Positions 40,101-46,593 of a stretch of 64,000 bases of DNA are shown one piece after another. The DNA is taken from the NCBI GenBank assembly GCA_946188165.1, contig CAMHTW010000006.1, positions 33,658 to 97,657 on the forward strand. Direction: 5' to 3'. A model generated the notes under the pieces. It was given only the letters and a program-made list of their open reading frames with translations, did no database searches and had not been told where the DNA came from. Every line of letters begins with the position of its first letter. Position 1 is the stretch's first letter. A program made the translations under genes and the position numbers. The DNA comes from an uncultured Prevotella sp. Its GTDB lineage: Bacteria > Bacteroidota > Bacteroidia > Bacteroidales > Bacteroidaceae.

Positions 40101-40462
40101 TTCTTGACGTTTTCATCCCATTTCTCGACGAAACGCTGATAGTCAACAGCATCAACCATCGTCAACTTAGGATTCTCAATAATCTTGTGCTGATAGAAGT
40201 AGTCGCGTATCACCTCTGCCAATGCCGTCTTACCTGTACCCGTCTCACCAATAATAATGGTATTCACGCTAAGGCGCACATTCATCACGTCCCTGCGCGA
40301 ATGGAGATAAGTATAAGTGTCAACAACTGTTTTCAGCTGCTGCTTTACCTCATCAAGCCCCACCATACGGTCAAGCACATTGAGGGATACAAGCTGGTGT
40401 CCACACCACTTACAGAACTTCGCTATCGAGCGGTTTTCTTTATGACATTGCTCACAAATCAT
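37145..40462 (-). CDS. AAA+ protein with four CbbX/SpoVK-like modules and an N-terminal zinc ribbon
   Basis: 1105 residues. A zinc ribbon (CEQCHKENRSIAKFCKWCG) opens the protein, then four AAA+ modules with Walker A at about 72 (GETGTGKTAL), 345 (GNPGTGKTTI), 607 (GNPGTGKTTV) and 885 (GNPGTGKTSV). Modules 2-4 have Walker B FVDEAYTL, FIDEAYTL and FIDEAYTL and are CbxX/CfqX-like, the group that includes Rubisco activase CbbX, SpoVK and EccA. Module 1 is diverged: its Walker B is FFDNVQKL, with Asn in place of the catalytic Glu. Cytosolic, probably a hexameric or pseudo-hexameric remodeller. It lies between kinase and FHA genes. Confidence 0.88.
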   Translation of the reverse strand: MICEQCHKENRSIAKFCKWCGHQLVSLNVLDRMVGLDEVKQQLKTVVDTYTYLHSRRDVMNVRLSVNTIIIGETGTGKTALAEVIRDYFYQHKIIENPKLTMVDAVDYQRFVEKWDENVKNARGGILFFDNVQKLLPDRYSNQVNPLDKLFVEMDKWDENPIVMIAGLPKGLDDFLSANPAAQNRFKYMFRLPTPGYTELCDICKQELQSKYGLSAFSPEAERKLLRFFQYQVKIKDDTFGYAHLAVKTAEDIFTSFISRGSQATMIEETDIRGYVPVERTLEDILSDLDHYIGMDEVKKAVREIAFTVHNNVQRAQRGLGEQEKAGIHIVLTGNPGTGKTTIARKLGEIMEAIGYLDSGHVVEVDRSKMISPYQGETPKVVDRLCDKAMGGILFVDEAYTLVPLSSGGERDQQGTQALETLMKRMEDDRGKFIVIAAGYRTEMENLFRINPGVRSRFSYFLNIEDYNPDQLFQIMEVFASDKKYQFTPEARELTLKMITELYNSRDKDFANGRTMRQLFEKICTKQAERMQKVDISTLSNEQLMTIDVADIPYDAPKAVDYTECLAKLNGMVGLAAVKKEISNLAAFLNLQIRRGETNTFQGKHYVFSGNPGTGKTTVARIMADVFRTLGILSRGQLIEADRSKLVAGFAGQTAIKTNQLIDSAMGGVLFIDEAYTLKSNDQDSFGAEAIDTLLKRLEDDRGKFICIVAGYTDNMHDFIDSNPGLKSRFTQTIHFDDYTPDELTQIFLNLCKDKNFTVDEETQGTIHRQFEQLYLRRDKNFGNAREARRIFDQAVEKQSQRLVSMMGNPDFKDDDMYRITSADLEVAQSEKARPLDEVLNELDEFIGMRSVKNMIRRLAVQSMFMKQRAAMGAGKVQQMSMNFILTGNPGTGKTSVARKMGEILQAMEILPTSRVIEASRATLVGKYMGETPKIVNNICDKAMGGILFIDEAYTLSSENDQYGKEAIDTLMKRMEDDRGKFVVIAAGYKDEMETFLAVNPGLASRFSHKMHIDDYNEDELLAIYKKMAQKDNYKLSPEAEFKLMDVICRIVVNKSESFGNAREMRNMLDQTIQQLSMRVSQMNQSEVTPETYQMIMPEDINENI

Positions 40463-40465
40463 AAC

Positions 40466-43400
40466 TTATTCTGCATCATTATCATTTTGTATCTGGTCGA
40501 CAACTTCTGTAGTCTGAACCTTAATCTTTTTGCCGATGTCAGACTTATTAATATTCAACAAGTTTGGACTGAAGACTACCAACTCAGCCACCAACATGCC
40601 CATCATCAAACTCCATAGAATATAGTGAATCACAGACTCACCACTGATAGAGCGAACCTGATTAGCCACGTCGTCAAGCAGGCCAAACTTAGAGCCTTTG
40701 AAACGGAATGACCTCTGCTTGAAAGTGAAATAGAGTGGTTCCAACAGTGTAGACTTGATATCATGGTCATCCATTACCTCACTTACCAACTGGCTGTCAC
40801 TCTTAGTCACGCTACGATAGTCTGTAAAGTGACATATTATAATATATATTAAGGTAATGACAACAATTGCTGGTACAAACATGCTGGGGAAAGATCCATT
40901 CACATAGCGTAATACCGTTACTGGTATCCATGCAGAAAGGTAACCTATCAATCCCCAAAGGCTGGAAATGAGGAAGCCATAGCCTCGGAAATATGCTCTG
41001 GAGGCTAAAATCAATGCGGTAGCTCCTCCCACTGGAACACCTATCGTCAGCATGGGATGCTGTAGAACATACTCTTTAGACGGTACGCCAAAGATCATTA
41101 CCAACAGCAACCATACAGCAGCTAATCCAAAGAACATGCCACGCCATAATTGTTCCTTACGCTTGGCCTGGAAGTAGCTTTGACGAACTTCCTGATACTT
41201 GTTGGCAGTTTGCTTACGAGCATCACAGAAGCGTTTGTAGAATTTATGATGAGCGTCTATCTCGCCTATCTCATTAATCCACTCCTCCAACTTATGCTCG
41301 TAGCTATATGTTTCCAGGAATTCATTATGAGGGTCTTCATGATAGAACACAGACATCCATTGGCACAAAGAGCCACGCTTGATGGCCGCCAACAACTGTG
41401 GTCTGTAAGCCAACTTATCTACAGTTTGGGGCGATTTCAATATAGTACCATCCTCCAACTGATACGAAGGAATAGCACCTAGAATACGACAGAAACGATA
41501 GGCAGCTGTACGCAAATCGTATGCGCCTAAACGTTCGCGATTCTCTTCACTCTTCAGGTCAAAGCAGGCACGTGCCTGACTGATCTGATCTATCCAACCA
41601 TGTAACTGAGCGAAATAGAAGAAACGTCCATTGGGGTCATTATAATCTGACACCTTCTCAGCAAATGCAATATCATCGAGCGACTGCCAACCAATGAGTT
41701 GACGAGCCATCACTTCGCCCACTTTATATGGTGTATCAGCATCGCGCAAATCATAAGCAGCCTCTCGATCCAGATTATAAAGCACCTTATAGGCCAACGA
41801 ACGTGTAGGCTTTTGTCCTTGTGTCATAATGCGCAAAGCCTCACAGGCCATAGCATCCTCACGACAATACATCCATGAAAGCAAACGACCATCAGTCAAA
41901 CTGTTCCATTCGTCATCACTACAGTTCTCGTAACCAAACGAATGGGTTATCTCTTCAACAGTAGAAGATGGAAATTTAGCCAAGAAAGGAATATCCCTGT
42001 CTATCTCGTATACCAATCGGAGCACAGCCACGCGCCCGTCATAGTTGGCATCAGCAGTAAAATAACTACGCAAGCGACTGACATCAGCTTTGCTGTGAGA
42101 TTCCAAATACAGGAATAAACGGTCGTTTGGATTAACCAACGATAGCGCATATTCCTCTTGATAACTTAAGACTGAAATAGCCAGACTGTGGATATCGTCA
42201 CATTTATTACCCTTAATATCCTCATAAGGATAGGTCGGTTCCATCATATAGATAGCAGACATCAGACCTGCCATCTGGTCAGCCGGATATCTGTTAACCA
42301 CAATATCCTTGACAGCCGAACTCAGTTTTACATTACCACACTGTTCCAGCCAACCAGCTATTCGTCCGTTATAAAGATAGCTGCACGACAGGCGTTCATT
42401 ATCAAGCAACAGCGGAATAAGTTCATGGACATTATCAGCAACCAGGTTGCGCTCAGGATCGACAACAAAGCTACGATACTTAAGCAAGGGCGACGTGACA
42501 TCAACACTCACATCCTCGCCCAAGAACCAGCGTTCCACTTCGTCATAGCCCCAGCGGCTCTGCGGATTGACGGCTGTCAGACCCATGACAATCATCTTGA
42601 CACGCTCAGGCAGTTCGTTGATACGAGGCAGACGACCTTCGTTCTTCTTACGCATCATGACACGCTCATTCTGGCTCAACGGATTCTCTCCCAACCAGAG
42701 TGTCATCAAGGTAATACCCAAGGAATAGAAATCGACAGCTGGTGTGATTTCCACCTCGCCATCAATCACGTCATTGTACATTTCAGGGGCAGCATACACA
42801 GGTGTACGAGCCTGAGTAGTACGATGCACCTTCTCGTCATTTTCCATCACACTTGAGATACCGAAGTCGCCTAGTACTATCTCTTTATGCTTCGTGTCAC
42901 GGAAGAAATAGTTACCAGGTTTGATATCCTTGTGAATCACATTGTTCTGATGACAGTAAGCCAAGGCTGCAGCAGCCTGCAATGCAATACGACGGAATTG
43001 GTTGAAGTCGCCGTCCAAGTCATAATCACTCAACGTACCACCGCGAAGATACTCCATCAGTTCATAATCGCGATTCTTTCCGTCAACATAAGTCTTACCA
43101 TAGTCTATAATCTTGACTATCATCTCCATGTTGAAGTTCTGAATGATACGCATCAGTGTCTTCTTAATCGTGAAGTTCGGATAGTATATCTTCAATACCT
43201 TCTCGCCTTCATTATTCGCAACAAGGAACACCTGTGCCTCACCAGAATTATCACTGATGCACCTGATACTACGATATGCTCTCCCCTTCAGGATGAAGTC
43301 GGTACCACCATCAGTCTCCATGTAGACAGCAGCAGTTCCTGGTTTTACTGTGGTCTCATTGTTCGCTGAGGAACCAGAAGTACGCTGAGGACTAACAACA

Positions 43401-43483
43401 CGGATAGTCGCAGACATATCTTGAGGTACTGCTGTTTGCTGGGGATTTGTGGCCGGATCGGGCTTACGTATGGTCTCGTCCAT
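40466..43483 (-). CDS. membrane-anchored Hanks-type Ser/Thr kinase with a long helical middle region
   Basis: 1005 residues. The kinase domain (about 75-330) has a lysine in VLKIYYP, catalytic loop VIHKDIKPGNYF, DFG (LGDFGISSV) and an APE block (YAAPEMY), so it should be active; HRD is replaced by HKD, a tolerated change. Residues about 335-790 are helical without a recognised domain. About five hydrophobic helices follow (about 795-990), for example AVWLLLVMIFGV and FVPAIVVITLIYIIICHF. Unlike PknB there are no extracellular PASTA repeats. The N-terminus is Thr/Ser-rich (NNETTVKPGTA), a plausible autophosphorylation site for the FHA partner. Confidence 0.88.
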   Translation of the reverse strand: MDETIRKPDPATNPQQTAVPQDMSATIRVVSPQRTSGSSANNETTVKPGTAAVYMETDGGTDFILKGRAYRSIRCISDNSGEAQVFLVANNEGEKVLKIYYPNFTIKKTLMRIIQNFNMEMIVKIIDYGKTYVDGKNRDYELMEYLRGGTLSDYDLDGDFNQFRRIALQAAAALAYCHQNNVIHKDIKPGNYFFRDTKHKEIVLGDFGISSVMENDEKVHRTTQARTPVYAAPEMYNDVIDGEVEITPAVDFYSLGITLMTLWLGENPLSQNERVMMRKKNEGRLPRINELPERVKMIVMGLTAVNPQSRWGYDEVERWFLGEDVSVDVTSPLLKYRSFVVDPERNLVADNVHELIPLLLDNERLSCSYLYNGRIAGWLEQCGNVKLSSAVKDIVVNRYPADQMAGLMSAIYMMEPTYPYEDIKGNKCDDIHSLAISVLSYQEEYALSLVNPNDRLFLYLESHSKADVSRLRSYFTADANYDGRVAVLRLVYEIDRDIPFLAKFPSSTVEEITHSFGYENCSDDEWNSLTDGRLLSWMYCREDAMACEALRIMTQGQKPTRSLAYKVLYNLDREAAYDLRDADTPYKVGEVMARQLIGWQSLDDIAFAEKVSDYNDPNGRFFYFAQLHGWIDQISQARACFDLKSEENRERLGAYDLRTAAYRFCRILGAIPSYQLEDGTILKSPQTVDKLAYRPQLLAAIKRGSLCQWMSVFYHEDPHNEFLETYSYEHKLEEWINEIGEIDAHHKFYKRFCDARKQTANKYQEVRQSYFQAKRKEQLWRGMFFGLAAVWLLLVMIFGVPSKEYVLQHPMLTIGVPVGGATALILASRAYFRGYGFLISSLWGLIGYLSAWIPVTVLRYVNGSFPSMFVPAIVVITLIYIIICHFTDYRSVTKSDSQLVSEVMDDHDIKSTLLEPLYFTFKQRSFRFKGSKFGLLDDVANQVRSISGESVIHYILWSLMMGMLVAELVVFSPNLLNINKSDIGKKIKVQTTEVVDQIQNDNDAE

Positions 43484-43485
43484 AT

Positions 43486-44433
43486 TTATTTATCATCTTT
43501 TATTTCCGCTGAACTATTCTTGCCTAACACAACCCATTTACCTCCAAGATGGGGCTTGGCACAACCACATGGGCTGCTGTGCATGGCATGCTTATAGTTG
43601 CACACCCATGCCAGCCTCACGCCTGTTGGCTTGCTGGCCATCGCATAATTGCGCGCCTTAACTGGAGATGATGAAGGGGGAACGGCCAATTTCTCAAGTA
43701 TGGCCGAAAGCATCTTGACTTTGACTGCTTTCTGGTCTTCCAACTCCTCCTTCGTCATTCTATTTGACTCTATCTTGGGAATAACAGGTATTTCAACACC
43801 TTCGTCTTGTTGCAACAAAGTGAGCACTCGCTCGCGTAATTTCTGACAATTCTGCTCACGAACGACATCACGTTCAGAAGTATACGGCAGAACGTTCTCC
43901 AGTTTCGAGTAGTCTTGCACGATTTCCATCAACTGCTGATAGTCCGGATTCTTCTCCAACTGCTTGACCATCTGTTTGGCCTCTTCCGTCAAGGCTGTAC
44001 CGCATTTCTTGCAGAAAGCAAAATCGTTGAGTGAGTGACAGGTGGGGCACACCAAACCGCCTCTGGGACTACCGCACTCAGGACAATAGGCTTCAATACC
44101 AGACAAATGAGAACCACAAAAAGAGCACACATCTTTGCGGATATAGTGGTGACAAACTTCACAGAAATCAGCATCAGCGTCAACTTCAGCACCACAATGA
44201 GGGCACGTCATCTTGCTGATAGGTTGTCCGCACTGTGCACAGAACAATGCCTCAAGTTCATTGATAGCTCCACAATAGGGGCATTCCTTGCCAGCAGCCT
44301 GCTGTTGCCTTTGCTGCTGCATCATTTGAGGAATCGGTTGCTCACTCATTTGCGGGCGTATTGTCCGCTGCAGCATTTCCTGCGGCCTTACCGTCCTCTC
44401 CATTGGTCCAAAATTAGAAATATTGTCGTTCAT
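43486..44433 (-). CDS. multi-zinc-ribbon protein heading the kinase/AAA operon
   Basis: 315 residues. A disordered N-terminus with repeated RTVRPQEM/RTIRPQM-type segments rich in Thr, then four to five zinc-ribbon modules in tandem (CPYCGAINELEALFCAQCG, CPHCGAEVDADADFCEVC, CSFCGSHLSGIEAYCPECG, CPTCHSLNDFAFCKKCG; about 50-170), a helical stretch (about 180-270) and a terminal Cys/His cluster (WVCNYKHAMHSSPCGCAKP). It has no enzyme motif. The TVRPQ-type repeats echo the kinase N-terminus and could be phosphoacceptors. It starts 26 bases after a clear promoter box and is 2 bp before the kinase gene. Confidence 0.8.
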   Translation of the reverse strand: MNDNISNFGPMERTVRPQEMLQRTIRPQMSEQPIPQMMQQQRQQQAAGKECPYCGAINELEALFCAQCGQPISKMTCPHCGAEVDADADFCEVCHHYIRKDVCSFCGSHLSGIEAYCPECGSPRGGLVCPTCHSLNDFAFCKKCGTALTEEAKQMVKQLEKNPDYQQLMEIVQDYSKLENVLPYTSERDVVREQNCQKLRERVLTLLQQDEGVEIPVIPKIESNRMTKEELEDQKAVKVKMLSAILEKLAVPPSSSPVKARNYAMASKPTGVRLAWVCNYKHAMHSSPCGCAKPHLGGKWVVLGKNSSAEIKDDK

Positions 44434-44461
44434 TACGTAGACGATTAGTAATATATTGATG

Positions 44462-44469
44462 CAAAGTTA
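44462..44469 (-). promoter_or_regulatory. -7 box of the zinc-ribbon/kinase/AAA operon promoter
   Basis: Minus strand TAACTTTG (CA), with TTTG about 20 bases upstream. No other box is clear in the gaps down to 32058, so up to eight genes may depend on it. Confidence 0.75.
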
Positions 44470-44491
44470 CACATTTTTTTTTATTACAAAG

Positions 44492-44527
44492 AAAAAACCG
44501 CCGTAAATTTATATTTACGACGGCATT
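44492..44527 (-). terminator. rho-independent terminator after the M13 peptidase gene
   Basis: Minus strand CCGTCGTAAAT-ATAA-ATTTACGGCGG followed by TTTTTTC, 25 bases beyond the stop. Confidence 0.85.
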
Positions 44528-44551
44528 TTTCATCGATTTTAACAAAAAATG

Positions 44552-46579
44552 TTACCAAAGAGGCAATCGTTCTGCTTTTGGAACGAATAATTTATCACTT
44601 TCTTTCACACCAAAGGCTTCATACCACATGTCAATATGAGGCAACGCACCATTGACACGGTAACGTCCCAATGAGTGGGGGTCACTCTTCGTGCGATTAC
44701 GGATTTCAGCCTCTGTGATGTTACCTGCCCATACACCAGCGTATGCAATAAAAAAGCGCTGGTCGGCAGTCAACCCATCAATAACAGGTAAGGGGTTACG
44801 CTTGGTAGCATTCTTATAGGCATACCACGAAACCTGTAGACCACCATGGTCAGCCAGGTTCTCGCCAAGCGTCAGACGGCCATTGGCATTCAGGTCAGGC
44901 AACACTTTGATATTCGAGAAGAAATCAGCGAACTTATCTGTACGAGAAGTAAAATTCTTTCCATCCTCTTCCTTCCACCAGTCGTGCATGTTTCCATCCT
45001 TATCATACTGACGTCCCTGATCATCAAAACCATGCGTCATCTCATGTCCAATCACGACACCAATAGCACCATAGTTAAAGGCATCATCAGCCGTTGGGTC
45101 AAAGAACGGAACTTGCAGAATACCAGCAGGAAAACAGATTTCGTTCGTGGTAGGGTTATAGTAAGCGTTAACCGTCTGCGGCGTCATGTGCCAGTCGTCA
45201 CGGTCAACGGGTTTACCAGCTGTATGGTCTATATGCCACGCTGTCCAAAAGCGGCGGCACTCCATCATATTATCATAGTATGATTTTTTCGCATCAATCT
45301 TCAAGCCAGAAAGGTCTGTCCACTTGTCAGGATAACCAATCTTCACATAGAAGGTATTGAGTTTCAGCAGCGCATTCACCTTCGTAGAATCGTCCATCCA
45401 GTCCTGGGCAGCAATGCGCTCGCCTAAGGCAACGCGCAGGTTCTCGACCAGCGTCTTCATGCGCTCCTTAGAGGAAGCAGGGAAATACTTCTTCACGTAG
45501 ATGCGTCCCAAAGCCTCACCCATCACGCCTTGCACCTGATTGGTTGAACGGCGCCACAAAGGATGGTCTTCCTTCCTGCCTGAGAATATTTTACCGTAAA
45601 AATCAAAGTTAGCCTCACGGACGGCATCGTTCAAGTAACCTGTACAACCATCGATAATGCCCCACTCCATCACGTCACGGAACTCGGCGGGAGTCATGGT
45701 CGAGAACAGCTTGTCGGCAGCCTCCATAAAGGCGGGCTGGCCAACGACCATCTCCTGAATATACTGGCTCTTGACACCTTTGGCATTCATCTGGCGCTCC
45801 AACATCAGGTGAGGATAATTCGCATCGAACTCCTTCAGGGTCATCTTGTTATAGTTGGCCTGCGGGTCACGCAGTTCCGTATTCGACTTCGATGCTTTAG
45901 CCAAGGCCACCTCCACCTTCATGATGTTCTTCATCTTCTTCTCGGCCACGCTCTTCTTGAAGCCAAACAGTTGAAACATACGGACAATATGCTTCTTGTA
46001 TGCCTCACGAATCTTGGTGGTAGCCTCGTCGGTCTCCACATAATAGTCTTTCTGCCCCAAGGTCAGTCCCCCCTGCGAGATGTTAAGGATATTGTTCGTG
46101 GCATTCTTCTCGTCAGCACCGATATACGTACCAAACAGCTGTGATTCGCCATAAGACATCAGCTCCAACTGGATGTCGAACAACTGGTCCTTGGTCTTGG
46201 CAGCCTCCATTTTCTTAATGAGAGGCATCACCGGTGCCAGACCATCCTGCTCACGACGGGCAGAATCCATTGCCAGTTTATAGAGGTCGCTCAGTTTCTG
46301 TTCGACGGTACCGGCAGGATAGGTATTTTCCTGCAGTTCCTTCAAGATGCTGTTAATGCGCTTGTTATTATCTTCGGCCAAGCGGTCGAAACTGCCAAAG
46401 CGTGAATAGGCAGCAGGCAGCGGATTGGCTTTCATCCATCCGCCACAGGCATACTCGTAGAAGTCGTCGCCAGGGCGCACACTCTTGTCGAGGTCGTTCA
46501 TGTTGATGCCCGACTTCAACTGTGCCGATGCAGTGACTACTGTCACTGCTAATGCCATCATAGTCAGTAATTTCTTCAT
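44552..46579 (-). CDS. pepO: M13-family (neprilysin/PepO-like) zinc endopeptidase
   Basis: 675 residues with a signal peptide (LLTMMALAVTVVTASAQ), so it works in the periplasm or outside. The zinc site is intact: VIGHEMTHGFDD (HExxH) and GENLADHGG (third ligand Glu), as is NAYYNPTTNEICFPAGILQ for substrate binding and the closing CxxW-like aromatic C-terminus (ERLPLW). Normal M13 length. It lies 14 bp after the ABC-F gene, with no promoter box between, and is followed by a terminator. Confidence 0.93.
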   Translation of the reverse strand: MKKLLTMMALAVTVVTASAQLKSGINMNDLDKSVRPGDDFYEYACGGWMKANPLPAAYSRFGSFDRLAEDNNKRINSILKELQENTYPAGTVEQKLSDLYKLAMDSARREQDGLAPVMPLIKKMEAAKTKDQLFDIQLELMSYGESQLFGTYIGADEKNATNNILNISQGGLTLGQKDYYVETDEATTKIREAYKKHIVRMFQLFGFKKSVAEKKMKNIMKVEVALAKASKSNTELRDPQANYNKMTLKEFDANYPHLMLERQMNAKGVKSQYIQEMVVGQPAFMEAADKLFSTMTPAEFRDVMEWGIIDGCTGYLNDAVREANFDFYGKIFSGRKEDHPLWRRSTNQVQGVMGEALGRIYVKKYFPASSKERMKTLVENLRVALGERIAAQDWMDDSTKVNALLKLNTFYVKIGYPDKWTDLSGLKIDAKKSYYDNMMECRRFWTAWHIDHTAGKPVDRDDWHMTPQTVNAYYNPTTNEICFPAGILQVPFFDPTADDAFNYGAIGVVIGHEMTHGFDDQGRQYDKDGNMHDWWKEEDGKNFTSRTDKFADFFSNIKVLPDLNANGRLTLGENLADHGGLQVSWYAYKNATKRNPLPVIDGLTADQRFFIAYAGVWAGNITEAEIRNRTKSDPHSLGRYRVNGALPHIDMWYEAFGVKESDKLFVPKAERLPLW

Positions 46580-46593
46580 ATTGTATTGTTTGT

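Noticed and set aside
35768-44433. Type VI or ESX secretion regulatory module
   Set aside because: EccA-like AAA domains, kinase, FHA and PP2C suggest it, but no structural secretion gene or WXG100-type protein is present.
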